Source: Ferroplasma sp037442045
GTDB taxonomy: Archaea > Thermoplasmatota > Thermoplasmata > Thermoplasmatales > Thermoplasmataceae
Length of the DNA stretch: 41,908 nt
Reading direction: 5' to 3'
Assembly (NCBI RefSeq): GCF_037442045.1
Contig: NZ_JBBIRC010000006.1
Coordinates: forward strand, 1 to 41,908
Both the position numbers and the translations under genes were made by a program. The notes below the pieces were generated by a model, which had not been told where the DNA came from, ran no database searches, and saw only the letters and a list, made by a program, of their open reading frames with translations. Below are positions 1 to 7,967 of the stretch, piece after piece (position 1 is the stretch's first letter; every line of letters begins with the position of its first letter).

Positions 1-56
1 ACTAAATTATAATTGTGCTATTTAAATTTTTTGAAATCTGTAAAACTGTCAATAAA

Positions 57-194
57 TCAGAGATCATAATCTATAAGGAAAGAAAATGCTATTCCGTGGT
101 TCCTGCATATTTCTTCTATTGATATATCAGGGTTATTAAATGACTCCATTATTACATTGAATTTTTCTTCCCCTGATCTATATGATCTGGGCAT
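57..194 (-). pseudogene. Transposase OrfA fragment (IS3-type helix-turn-helix, N-terminal part)
   Basis: A 45-codon minus-strand reading frame starts MPRSYRSGEEKFNVIMES and continues to EEICRNHGI. This is the pattern of the N-terminal helix-turn-helix of IS3-family OrfA proteins (R-x-[YF]-[ST]-x-E-x-K ... I-x-E-[IV]-C-R-x-H-G-I). The similarity stops after about residue 35 and the frame ends ten codons later, while intact OrfA proteins are about 90-110 residues. No OrfB catalytic domain follows, so this is a dead fragment. Family assignment is by motif only. Confidence 0.55.
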
Positions 195-293
195 AGTTGC
201 ACCTTCTATTAAATACTCCAATTAATATATTACTCCTTTTAACTATATGCAAATTATTACTGGGCATAATCAGTAACCTTGCCCAACTCTTTC

Positions 294-419
294 CTAATCA
301 GTATCCTTTTCCGGCTTGTAATCCATGTCAAAGAGCATCGCATTCTTGATGTTGCTTGTTTCTTTCGCTCTCTCCTTAACCTTTGCCTCAAGGAATGCGT
401 ATGGATCTCTCATGGACAT
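294..419 (-). pseudogene. Unrecognised coding fragment (C-terminal tail of a lost gene?)
   Basis: The minus strand reads a 41-residue hydrophilic frame beginning MSMRDPYAFLEAKVKER and ending in a run of acidic and lysine residues (DMDYKPEKDTD) before a stop. The composition looks like a genuine cytoplasmic C-terminal tail rather than random sequence. The frame stays open a few codons upstream (FAICIVGEN) before it breaks. I do not recognise the family. It may be what is left of a chromosomal gene broken by the transposons on either side. A plus-strand frame over the same bases (325-525) has no better claim. Confidence 0.25.
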
Positions 420-628
420 ATTCTCACCAACAATACAGATTGCAAAAGCAAAATTATTAATTCGTCTGAAAGAGTCGAATTATATGGTGTTGGGAAACCG
501 TTTCTCTGCATTAAGAAGAGAATGAATCGGAAAACGATTGAGTATTCTGGTTTGTAATAAATACAAAAGCAAAAGAAATTCTATTTTTTTAGAATGGACT
601 TACCAGTTTCCAATTTATAGTTAATTAC

Positions 629-838
629 CTACATTATTATACTATCATTTAAGAATTCTTTTATCCAGTCTTTCGCATATGATTTTTTTACTGATAGCCC
701 CAGAAATCCAGATCTCATAGTTTCTTTCACATCATCTTCAGAATTTATTTTGGCTGTTAAAACAATTCTTTTAATGCCATTCCATATAAATTCTATTGGA
801 TTAGGGTCTGGAGAATATGGTGAAAGGAATACCAGCTT
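629..838 (-). pseudogene. IS630-family transposase fragment (C-terminal DDE end)
   Basis: Read on the minus strand, 838 to 629 encodes about 69 residues that open with SPYSPDPNPIEFIWNGIKR. This is the hallmark of the last part of IS630/Tc1-type DDE transposases (PYSPxxNPIExxW), where the third catalytic acidic residue is the E of NPIE. The frame ends at a normal stop (TAG 631-629), so the true C-terminus is kept while everything upstream is lost. At its 5' side it runs directly into an unrelated transposase fragment in the opposite orientation, around base 840-875. It is inactive. Confidence 0.7.
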
Positions 839-875
839 TATGCTTTATAAGGATGCAATATCTTTTACTATGGTA

Positions 876-1166
876 GAATTACGGAAATTCGCCACAGAAT
901 CCAATCTGAATATAACCGTATGTCATTTCCCTCCCGGGATGAGCAAGTGGAACGGGATTGAGCATCGCATGTTTTCGTATATAAAAATGAACTGGAGAGG
1001 CAAACCACTGAGATCATTTCAGGCCATAATCGAGCTCATTGTTGCAGAAGTGAATCCTGTCATGGATAAATTCACATGGAATGGAACTATTCCATGCTAT
1101 CCGGAAATAGTAAACCTGACAGTGTTATTCATTAACAAATCCTTAGTTAATTTACAGCAATGTTAA
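876..1166 (+). pseudogene. ISAzo13-type (Rhodopirellula-type DDE) transposase fragment
   Basis: From about base 876 the plus strand encodes a stretch containing ITVCHFPPGMSKWNGIEHR and NWRGKPLRSF. These match the conserved C-terminal blocks of ISAzo13-family transposases (HFPPGTSKWNxIEHR and NWRGxPL). Only about 95 residues remain of a protein usually near 400. The tail after the second block diverges and stops at 1164-1166. The open frame extends upstream to 750, but that part is antisense to the IS630 fragment and is not transposase. It is an inactive remnant. Confidence 0.7.
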
Positions 1167-1325
1167 TGCACAACCAGAATTAGTAATTATACGAATGTTC
1201 TTAGACTTAAAAGAACCGATGCGGATTATAAATATCATTTTGATAATATAAAAGATGAATTTAAAGCTGTATTGATTAAAGTAGAAGAGATTGAAAAGAT
1301 ACTAAATCAATCAGGTCAATTATAG
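1167..1325 (+). pseudogene. Unrecognised short coding fragment after the ISAzo13 remnant
   Basis: In the same frame, immediately after the stop of the ISAzo13 fragment, about 52 further codons stay open to TAG at 1323-1325. The sequence (ISNYTNVLRLKRTDADYKYH ... FKAVLIKVEEIEKILNQSG) is charged and helix-like, as in the C-terminal tail of a protein. It has no plausible start codon. It could be the end of another mobile-element gene. I cannot name it. Confidence 0.2.
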
Positions 1326-1472
1326 AAAGAGGAACATCAATTTGATAGAGCCCATTTGAAATTTAGTTTATTTTCGAACATGCCCTATATGAATTATGTG
1401 TTGCATAATATAATGTTTATGCGGTAATTCAATTCTGGATTCGCCATCTTTGCACAACATAAAACAAAATTG

Positions 1473-1481
1473 AAATATAAA
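1473..1481 (+). promoter_or_regulatory. TATA-like box for the 1507 gene
   Basis: AAATATAAA lies 26-34 nt before the ATG at 1507. That spacing puts the expected transcript start at or within a few bases of the start codon. There is no Shine-Dalgarno match before this ATG, so a leaderless transcript is likely. Confidence 0.35.
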
Positions 1482-1506
1482 ATAATGAAATAACGTTCTG
1501 ATAATT

Positions 1507-1842
1507 ATGGTAAAATGTGTCATGTATAACCTGAAAATGAGTGAAACGCACCCTTCAACTATATGTGTCCTTGCTGACAGATTTGAGGATTCGTTCAGGG
1601 ATTTAATTGAAGTATTAACATCTCCGCTTCCAGTAGAAAGCCTTGAGGAATATATAGAAGAATATGCAAGAACAGATGAAATTATGCCGGAAGATAAAAC
1701 AATTGGATTTGTTATAATAAATAAGGAGAAAAAAGTTGCTTCGCTGAATTTTAATGAGAAAACTTATGACGATGAAGAAATACAAAAAATATTGCAGAAA
1801 TATAAGGAACTGGGATTTAAAACAGAAATTGAATTAGATTAA
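1507..1842 (+). CDS. Hypothetical protein, 111 residues
   Basis: This is a soluble, acidic protein with no membrane segment, signal peptide or cysteine motif that I recognise. The middle (residues 19-55) is rich in D/E and looks helical. The second half alternates a likely beta strand (TIGFVIINKEKKVASLNF) with a charged helix (DDEEIQKILQKYKELGF), which would fit a small alpha/beta domain. The start at 1507 is preferred over the in-frame ATGs at 1522 and 1537 because of the TATA-like box about 26 nt upstream. It converges with the minus-strand gene at 1839-2084, overlapping by 4 nt. No function can be assigned from sequence. Confidence 0.6.
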   Translation: MVKCVMYNLKMSETHPSTICVLADRFEDSFRDLIEVLTSPLPVESLEEYIEEYARTDEIMPEDKTIGFVIINKEKKVASLNFNEKTYDDEEIQKILQKYKELGFKTEIELD

Positions 1843-2084
1843 TACATTGTTAAATTATATCTTTTATCCGCAGATTCATAGGTTTCTCTTGAATTAATTT
1901 CAAGGATCTTGCTAATTTTTATCATATGCTCTTCCGGGCTTTTGTCATATATTTCACGCCAGAGTATCAGGCGCTTTTCATGGTCATCGTATAATACTGT
2001 TTCACCGCATTTCTGAATGCAGTGTATGGCTTCTGCTGCCTCATAGGCATTTGAAATATTATTAAAGCATTCCATATAGTTCAC
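1839..2084 (-). CDS. Hypothetical protein at the 3' end of the nuo operon, 81 residues
   Basis: A small soluble protein with two cysteines and a helical, charged composition (SPEEHMIKISKILEIN). I do not recognise a family. Its likely start is GTG at 2084, which overlaps the stop of the preceding gene as GTGA. A GAGGTG Shine-Dalgarno-like site lies about 9 nt upstream. An in-frame ATG at 2075 is the alternative. It is the last gene of the run that begins at nuoA, so it is probably co-transcribed with complex I. Whether it has a role in the complex is unknown. Its end overlaps the convergent gene at 1507-1842. Confidence 0.55.
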   Translation of the reverse strand: MNYMECFNNISNAYEAAEAIHCIQKCGETVLYDDHEKRLILWREIYDKSPEEHMIKISKILEINSRETYESADKRYNLTMY

Positions 2085-2419
2085 AGGTCATCACACCTCT
2101 TTCCATCAAATTCAGGATATTTTATATTGTATCTGTTCATTGAATATTTAATTATATCTACCAGTGCAAATATATACTCTTTATAATCCCTGATAAATGG
2201 GAATATATTGTACTTATCATCAGAATAGATCTTATATAAATCCTCCGGGTCTATTTCTCCTTTTAACGTGTTTATAAGGTATTGCATGAACTCTTCTTTA
2301 TTTTTCAATCCTTTCTTTTTGTATAATTTCATGTTTTTATCAACTATGCTGTATGCATTATTAACATCGCCATTGACAACGGACATTTTGAATATTTCTA
2401 TTACATCTTCAGCATTCAT
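2081..2419 (-). CDS. Hypothetical protein downstream of nuoN, 112 residues
   Basis: A soluble, helical, lysine- and tyrosine-rich protein (NKEEFMQYLINTLKG, FALVDIIKYSMNRYN) with no recognised domain. The start is placed at the ATG at 2419, because the in-frame GTG nine bases upstream (2428) lies inside an AGGTGAT Shine-Dalgarno sequence. The same arrangement recurs before nuoI, nuoC and gatE. Only 9 nt separate it from the nuoN stop, and its own stop overlaps the next gene, so it sits in the nuo transcript. Thermoplasmatales complex I could use such lineage-specific small proteins as assembly or accessory factors. That is inference from position only. Confidence 0.6.
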   Translation of the reverse strand: MNAEDVIEIFKMSVVNGDVNNAYSIVDKNMKLYKKKGLKNKEEFMQYLINTLKGEIDPEDLYKIYSDDKYNIFPFIRDYKEYIFALVDIIKYSMNRYNIKYPEFDGKRCDDL

Positions 2420-2428
2420 TTTTATCAC

Positions 2429-3835
2429 CTATATTATAGCTATACCTGCCAGATATGTGTAAAGGGCAAATGATACTCCAAGGCCAAGGGTTATCAATCC
2501 CATGATAATGACACTATATTTTATCCCGGGAGCCATGTTGAATTCATTATCGCTTTCCTTTCTGTATGAATATATAATTATCCTGAAATAATAGAATATC
2601 GAAATGGCACTGTTCATTATTGCTATTACTGCAAGCCACCAGAGATCTCCTATGATAAGGGAAAAGAACAGGAAATATTTAGCAATAAAGCCTCCGGTAA
2701 GCGGAACTCCTGCCAGGGAAAGCAGCATTATGGCAAAGAACAGCGCTGTCCATCTGGATTTCTTGCTCAACCCTACAATATCATCTATCATCACTTTATC
2801 CTTCTTTACAAGGCTCATTGCTATGAAAGGCCCGGCTTTCATGAATATATATGCTATGGCATAAAACATTGCAGACGAAATGGCGAACCTCACAAATACT
2901 TGTTTGGAAACAAGAACAGCTGGATAATATGAGTACCCTATTAATGCAAATACAAGAATCATGTATCCGGCCTGTGCAACACTGGAATATGCAAGTATGC
3001 GCTTTAGATTGTTTTCCATTAAAGCTGCCAGATTGCCGTAGGTCATTGTCAGTATTGCAAGTATTGCGAAGAGGAAAAATACGTAATTATAGTCAGGTAT
3101 AAAACCAAGGAACAGGAATTTAAGAAGTATCATATAAGCTATAAGTTTTCCTCCGGTGGAAAGAAAAGCAGAAACGGAATTTGGAGCGCCGTCATATGTA
3201 TCTATTGCCCATTGCTGCATTGGGAATATTGCAATTTTAAATCCAAATCCTATTGTTATAAATAGCAGTGAAAGCAGAAGGGAGTGGTTAAAATCTATTG
3301 TTCCAACAGCATTCAGGTTAAATGTTTTAGTTGATAGATAGAAAAAGGCTATGCCCATAATATTAAATGATGTGCCAACAGTGCTTATCATGAAGTATTT
3401 AAGTGAAGCCTCAAGATTTCTCCTGGTCTTGTTAAATGCGGTTAATATATATGTGGCTATGCTTACTCCTTCAAATGAAACAAACAGTACTATCAGATTA
3501 TAGGTATATGCTGCTATAACCATTGATAATGCCATAAATAGCAGGATAGCGTAATAAACATCAAATCTCTTCTTTATATCGTTCATTGATGGTATAATAA
3601 TTACCATTATTGACACAAGGAATATCAATGCCCAGTATGAGTCAAATGAGGAAATGTTCAGTGATGCTATGCTGTAATTATTTTTCTGGAACATTATAAT
3701 AAAAAATGCAGCTATTAAAACGATAAAAGTGAATCCTCCAAGTATTTTTTTATTGTCTGTTTTTATTCCAGCAGCCAGTGCTATAAATCCTGCGGTTCCC
3801 AGCAGTACCAATGCGTAAAGATATTCATAATTCAT
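2429..3835 (-). CDS. nuoN: NADH-quinone oxidoreductase-like subunit N (antiporter-like membrane subunit)
   Basis: A 468-residue polytopic membrane protein of the Mrp-antiporter-like family (NuoL/M/N), part of the proton-pumping arm of complex I. Family marks are the TM5-type glutamate in SFEGVSIATYILTAFN and the broken-helix block around KIAIFPMQQWAIDTYDGAPN with its lysine. These are followed by a second lysine-bearing helix (STGGKLIAYMILLKF). It is a little shorter than bacterial NuoN (about 485). The ATG overlaps the nuoM stop (ATGA) and is preceded by GGGGGAT. It is the last recognisable complex I gene of the operon, with two unknown genes after it. Confidence 0.95.
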   Translation of the reverse strand: MNYEYLYALVLLGTAGFIALAAGIKTDNKKILGGFTFIVLIAAFFIIMFQKNNYSIASLNISSFDSYWALIFLVSIMVIIIPSMNDIKKRFDVYYAILLFMALSMVIAAYTYNLIVLFVSFEGVSIATYILTAFNKTRRNLEASLKYFMISTVGTSFNIMGIAFFYLSTKTFNLNAVGTIDFNHSLLLSLLFITIGFGFKIAIFPMQQWAIDTYDGAPNSVSAFLSTGGKLIAYMILLKFLFLGFIPDYNYVFFLFAILAILTMTYGNLAALMENNLKRILAYSSVAQAGYMILVFALIGYSYYPAVLVSKQVFVRFAISSAMFYAIAYIFMKAGPFIAMSLVKKDKVMIDDIVGLSKKSRWTALFFAIMLLSLAGVPLTGGFIAKYFLFFSLIIGDLWWLAVIAIMNSAISIFYYFRIIIYSYRKESDNEFNMAPGIKYSVIIMGLITLGLGVSFALYTYLAGIAII

Positions 3836-5328
3836 ATTAATCCCCCAAGATGAGATGCGTAGGCAGTAAGTATTCTAAAGAATAGTGTGGGATATATTCC
3901 AAAGAATATGGATAATGCCATAATTGAAAAAAGAATGGCAAACTCCTGCTTGCTAATATCTTTTAGCCTGCCAAGCCTTTCGTCGAAAAATCCGAATAAT
4001 GCCCTCTGTGCAGCCCAGATCATGAATGCAGCAATAATTATAAGGCCAAGTACGATAAATAATGTATAAAATCCAATGCTCTGAAATGCAGCTATGGTAA
4101 CGGAAAATTCACCTATAAAACCAGCCAGTGCAGGCAATCCAAGAGAAGCAAGCATGCCAACAAGAATAAACGATGAGAGGATCGGAATCTCTCTGTTGAG
4201 CCCACCGAGTTCGTATATCTTTGAAGTTCCCGTTCTCTTGTAAAGAAAAGAAAGTGAAGCAAATATCAAAGATGCTACAAATGCATGTGCTATAATCTGA
4301 TACATTCCTCCGGAGAGGTCCATGGTTCTAACATATCCAGTTGAAAGCAATGCGGTTCCAAAAGCGATTGTTATGAATGACATCTCCGCAGCACTCCCAT
4401 AAGCAGCCATTCTTTTTAAATCCGTTTCAAACAACGCTGAGAATGCAAAATATACGATGCTGATAATGCCAAGCAATATTATAAAATATGCCAGGTCTTT
4501 TGGGAATAGCCCTGCTATTGGGTAGAGTATTCCAAGAAGGCCATATCCACCCATAGCCACAAGGCCGCCAGAAAGTAGTATTGTGCCTGAATATGGTGCA
4601 TCAAAATATGCATCTGGCAGCCATTCATGCAATGGAAATGTGGGCAGTTTTATAAGAAATGCAAGCAAAAATCCAAATATTATAAAATAGAATGCGAATG
4701 ATGGAATAGTTGCCATAAAGTTAATGTTCATCAGGTCACTGATCTGGAAAGTGAATATGTTTGTATTTAAGAAATAGTATGTAGACAGTGTAAATATAGA
4801 AAGCAAAAGGAATAATGAACCAATATGCGTATATATTAAAAATTTCAAGGAGCTTCTTTCCTTGCTTCCGGTTCCATATTTTCCAATAATAAAAAATACA
4901 GGTATCAGAACAGCTTCCCAGAATATGTAGAAGAAGAGAAGGTTACGAACCATGAATAATCCTGTAAGCCCAAATCCTGCAGCCATAAACAGGCCATAAA
5001 AATATGCACCGTGTGATTTGCTTCCCATCAATATGGCGAAGATTGACACAAGCAACGCTATCAGCACAAGCAAATCCGAGAATCCTGTAAGCCCAAGGGA
5101 GAAATTAATATGCACTATTACACCATTTATATTGGAGTTTGCAAGCAGAACATTATAATATGAGATGACACCGCCATTGTAATTTCTAAAATCAAATACA
5201 GAATATATAACAAATAACACTGTAAGTATTCCCAGTGATATTAAAGCTACAGACTTTGAATGCTTTCCTCCGAAAAAGCTCAATCCTGTCATTATAAAGA
5301 ACAGTATAAAAAAGTAAAGCAAGAACAT
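3832..5328 (-). CDS. nuoM: NADH-quinone oxidoreductase-like subunit M
   Basis: A 498-residue antiporter-like membrane subunit with about 14 predicted helices. The conserved glutamate sits in FWEAVLIPVFFIIGKYG. The lysine-bearing discontinuous helix reads IKLPTFPLHEWLPDAYFDAP, the NuoM/NuoL signature, and is followed by a glycine-rich helix (LLSGGLVAMGGYGLL). The start follows the nuoL stop with no gap (TAA then ATG), and GGGGTGAT just upstream serves as ribosome-binding site. In complex I this subunit carries one proton channel of the membrane arm. Length and order match the family. Confidence 0.95.
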   Translation of the reverse strand: MFLLYFFILFFIMTGLSFFGGKHSKSVALISLGILTVLFVIYSVFDFRNYNGGVISYYNVLLANSNINGVIVHINFSLGLTGFSDLLVLIALLVSIFAILMGSKSHGAYFYGLFMAAGFGLTGLFMVRNLLFFYIFWEAVLIPVFFIIGKYGTGSKERSSLKFLIYTHIGSLFLLLSIFTLSTYYFLNTNIFTFQISDLMNINFMATIPSFAFYFIIFGFLLAFLIKLPTFPLHEWLPDAYFDAPYSGTILLSGGLVAMGGYGLLGILYPIAGLFPKDLAYFIILLGIISIVYFAFSALFETDLKRMAAYGSAAEMSFITIAFGTALLSTGYVRTMDLSGGMYQIIAHAFVASLIFASLSFLYKRTGTSKIYELGGLNREIPILSSFILVGMLASLGLPALAGFIGEFSVTIAAFQSIGFYTLFIVLGLIIIAAFMIWAAQRALFGFFDERLGRLKDISKQEFAILFSIMALSIFFGIYPTLFFRILTAYASHLGGLI

Positions 5329-7215
5329 TTAAATCACCCCTATTAGCTCAATAACAGCAAAAATAACAACCATTCCTATTATTAAAAATGCCACATAAAA
5401 CGGAATATTTCCTGTTTCTATTTTTCTGAAATCCGTTCCAAGTATGGATATTTCAGTACCCACTGAATCTACTTTTTCATTGTATTCCCTGTCCAGTATA
5501 CCTAAAAAGTATGCAAATGGAAGTATAATTCTCTGCGCTATTATTTCTGTATAAAGCCAGTCAAAATAGAATTTATTCTTTACAATCTTATAAAGCGGAT
5601 TCTTTGTTATTTTTGTGTTTCCATTTACGTTGTAGCGATATATAGCATATGCTATAGCTATTCCAAGAAATGAAAATACAACAGGCAATGCGGCTATTGC
5701 AAGGGGTGGCGAATAAATATTTACCGATGCATAAATAAATTTGTAAAACGGCTTCTGTATAATTCCAAGGGTAAGTGACAGGAATGCCAGTACAATCAGA
5801 GGCGATAGATAAATCAATTTGGGATCATGCGCATTCTCTGCGATCTTTGACCTTGGTTTTCCAAGGAATACCAGGAAATACAATCTAAATGCATATGTAG
5901 CGGTAAGAACCTCGCCAAACAATAGCAAAAGCCAGGGTATTATATTGCCTGAATTAACAAAATATTCATATGCACCTGAAATTATCTGATCCCTTGAGAA
6001 ATAACCGGCCGTTGGCGGTATGGCTGCAAGAGTAATAGTTCCAATAAGCATCAATATTGCTGTAGCTGGCATTCTTTTGAAAAGTCCGCCCATATCCTTT
6101 ACATTTCTTAACTCCAAAAGCATAACAAGTATTACTCCTGCCCCCATGAACAGCAATGCCTTAAATACTGCATGAATTACTAAATGATACATCCCAAAAG
6201 CAACTCCGGAGTATCCAATTACTCCTCCAAGCCCAATAGCGGCCATCATATATCCCAGTTCACTTATTGTAGAATAAGCAATTATACGCTTGATATCATT
6301 AACTACTATTCCGAGTATGCCTGCATAAAATGCGGTAAACGACCCGATAATTACAACTGCATATAATGAATATGATGATGAATAATAGAACAGTGGAAAT
6401 AATCTGGCAACAAGGTAAACACCGGCTGTTACCATAGTTGCTGCATGGATTAAAGCAGAAACGGTAGTTGGCCCTTCCATTGAATCTGGAAGCCATACAT
6501 GCAATGGAAACTGAGCCGATTTAGCTACAGCTCCTGCAAGGAAGAGAATTGTTGCCATCGCAAGGACGTTTGGACCTATTGCAGAAGCAATAGATTGTGC
6601 ATTGTTTATCAAATACGGTATGCTCAACGGGCTTGTTCCTGAAGGCACCACATTTACAAGTTTAGAATACAGCACGCCCATTCCAATTATGAATAATAAA
6701 TCTCCAACACGGGTAACAATAAATGCTTTCTTTGCAGCAGCAGCTGCATTTGGCTTGAAAAACCAGAAGCCTATAAGCAGATATGAACATAATCCAACTA
6801 TTTCCCAGAAAAGGAAGAAAAGCACAAGATTAGAGGAAACAACCAGACCAAGCATTCCAGCTATAAAAAGCGATGTTTCTGAAAAATAGATATTCTTCCT
6901 TGGATCATCTTTCATATAGAACAAAGCAAATAGTGTTATCATCAATGACATGAAGGCTACCATCATTGCCATGATTACAGTTAAATGGTCTATGTAAATT
7001 CCAAAATCTATGTTATAAAACCATGTATAATGGGAATATATATAGTTGCGGTGGAGAAGGTCCAGATATGCCATTATGACCAGAATCAGCGATCCAAGAA
7101 TCATAACAGTGCTGAAAATGCCTGAATATTTCAATTTGTATCTGCCTGTTATATATTCTAACGGGAAAGCGAAAAGCGGAAGCAAGAATATGAAATAAAA
7201 TATGTTAATTACCAT
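5329..7215 (-). CDS. nuoL: NADH-quinone oxidoreductase-like subunit L
   Basis: A 628-residue distal antiporter-like subunit. It has the FWEIVGLCSYLLIGFWF glutamate block and the AKSAQFPLHVWLPDSMEGPT lysine block with HAATMVTAGVYL after it. The extended C-terminus (from about residue 480) would form the lateral helix that braces the membrane arm, ending in a terminal hydrophobic anchor (FYVAFLIIGMVVIFAVIEL). The length is typical. The start at 7215 overlaps the end of nuoK by 7 nt and follows GAGGGAT. Together with NuoM and NuoN it makes three antiporter modules, as in standard complex I. Confidence 0.96.
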   Translation of the reverse strand: MVINIFYFIFLLPLFAFPLEYITGRYKLKYSGIFSTVMILGSLILVIMAYLDLLHRNYIYSHYTWFYNIDFGIYIDHLTVIMAMMVAFMSLMITLFALFYMKDDPRKNIYFSETSLFIAGMLGLVVSSNLVLFFLFWEIVGLCSYLLIGFWFFKPNAAAAAKKAFIVTRVGDLLFIIGMGVLYSKLVNVVPSGTSPLSIPYLINNAQSIASAIGPNVLAMATILFLAGAVAKSAQFPLHVWLPDSMEGPTTVSALIHAATMVTAGVYLVARLFPLFYYSSSYSLYAVVIIGSFTAFYAGILGIVVNDIKRIIAYSTISELGYMMAAIGLGGVIGYSGVAFGMYHLVIHAVFKALLFMGAGVILVMLLELRNVKDMGGLFKRMPATAILMLIGTITLAAIPPTAGYFSRDQIISGAYEYFVNSGNIIPWLLLLFGEVLTATYAFRLYFLVFLGKPRSKIAENAHDPKLIYLSPLIVLAFLSLTLGIIQKPFYKFIYASVNIYSPPLAIAALPVVFSFLGIAIAYAIYRYNVNGNTKITKNPLYKIVKNKFYFDWLYTEIIAQRIILPFAYFLGILDREYNEKVDSVGTEISILGTDFRKIETGNIPFYVAFLIIGMVVIFAVIELIGVI

Positions 7216-7508
7216 TTTATATCCCTCAGCAATGAAATATTTATTTTCCCATATTTTTTGGAAATTAAAGTAAATATAGCAATTCCAACGGAAGTCTCAA
7301 TAACACCTATTGCAATTATAAATAATGCAAAAACAACTGCAGATGTGGAATAATATAATGATGCCACGCCGATAACATCAAGCAGGGCAGAATTCAATAC
7401 AATTTCCAGAGATATTATTACCTTCATTCCGACCTTTGAAGTAATTACCCCATAGATTCCTATAGTAAATAAAATCAATGAAAGGTAAAGTATATAAATT
7501 ATATTCAT
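7209..7508 (-). CDS. nuoK: NADH-quinone oxidoreductase-like subunit K
   Basis: A 99-residue protein with three membrane helices, the usual NuoK size. The two buried glutamates that link the quinone site to the antiporters in this family are present: E35 (SLEIVLNSA) and E71 (AIGVIETSVGIAIF). The ATG overlaps the stop of the preceding nuoJ half by 4 nt (ATGA), so translation is probably coupled. MrpC is the other family with this fold, but the operon context settles it. Confidence 0.95.
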   Translation of the reverse strand: MNIIYILYLSLILFTIGIYGVITSKVGMKVIISLEIVLNSALLDVIGVASLYYSTSAVVFALFIIAIGVIETSVGIAIFTLISKKYGKINISLLRDIKW

Positions 7509-7726
7509 TTTTCATCATCTCCAACTATATACATTATTCCTATTATGGATGCCACAAGCAAAACAGAGAGAAGTTCAAATGGAACTATGTATGAGGAAAA
7601 CAGCAATATGCCTATTCTGGAAATATCCTGCGATTTCGGGGTAAAGCTTTTGCTTATTGTGAGCAGATTTGCCCCTATTACTATTATGAATGCGATCACA
7701 GCAATTTTCTGTGCTTTATTCTTCAA
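7505..7726 (-). CDS. nuoJ: NuoJ C-terminal half (separate gene; TTG start)
   Basis: A 73-residue protein with two membrane helices. Its second helix (SSYIVPFELLSVLLVASIIGIMYI) is the conserved C-terminal segment of NuoJ (YxxPFExxSVLLLxAxIGAI). The N-terminal part of NuoJ is encoded by the preceding gene in another frame, overlapping by 11 nt. The start is a TTG at 7726. A strong AGGAGGT Shine-Dalgarno sequence lies 7 nt upstream, inside the end of the first half, which supports true re-initiation rather than a sequencing frameshift. Split J genes are known from the Methanosarcina Fpo complex (fpoJ in two pieces). Confidence 0.85.
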   Translation of the reverse strand: MKNKAQKIAVIAFIIVIGANLLTISKSFTPKSQDISRIGILLFSSYIVPFELLSVLLVASIIGIMYIVGDDEK

Positions 7727-7967
7727 CGTCCTTACCTCCTGTGAGCATTAAAACAAAAACAATTAAGATTACTATAGATCCCGTATACACAAGCAGCTCA
7801 ACGCTTCCAACAAAACTCAGGCCCAGGAAGATAAAAATTGAAGAAAATACCACCATGAGCATTAAAAGGAATATGGATGAATGTATGAGATTTTTTGAGC
7901 TTATGGCGCTGAGTGCCATAATTACTCCTATTGCCGCCAGTATAAGGAATATAATAGTGTATATCAT
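7716..7967 (-). CDS. nuoJ: NuoJ N-terminal half (separate gene)
   Basis: An 83-residue protein with three membrane helices, ending in the charged tail LTGGKDVEE. The segment FVGSVELLVYTGSIVILIVFVLML matches the pi-bulge helix TM3 of NuoJ (ELLxYxGAIxVLxLFVxM). It is too short for NuoJ (about 165), and the missing two helices are supplied by the next gene. 83 plus 73 residues gives a nearly complete NuoJ. Its ATG overlaps the nuoI stop by 4 nt, with GGAGGAGGAT upstream. Both halves would have to assemble together in the membrane arm next to NuoK and NuoA. Confidence 0.88.
   Translation of the reverse strand: MIYTIIFLILAAIGVIMALSAISSKNLIHSSIFLLMLMVVFSSIFIFLGLSFVGSVELLVYTGSIVILIVFVLMLTGGKDVEE

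Noticed and set aside
325..525. Plus-strand frame of 66 codons in the left flank
   Set aside because: It is antisense to the better-looking minus-strand tail at 294-419 and has a signal-like but unrecognised sequence. There is no promoter or ribosome-binding site.
750..875. N-terminal extension of the ISAzo13 fragment frame
   Set aside because: These bases encode the IS630 C-terminus on the other strand. The plus-frame residues do not match transposase.
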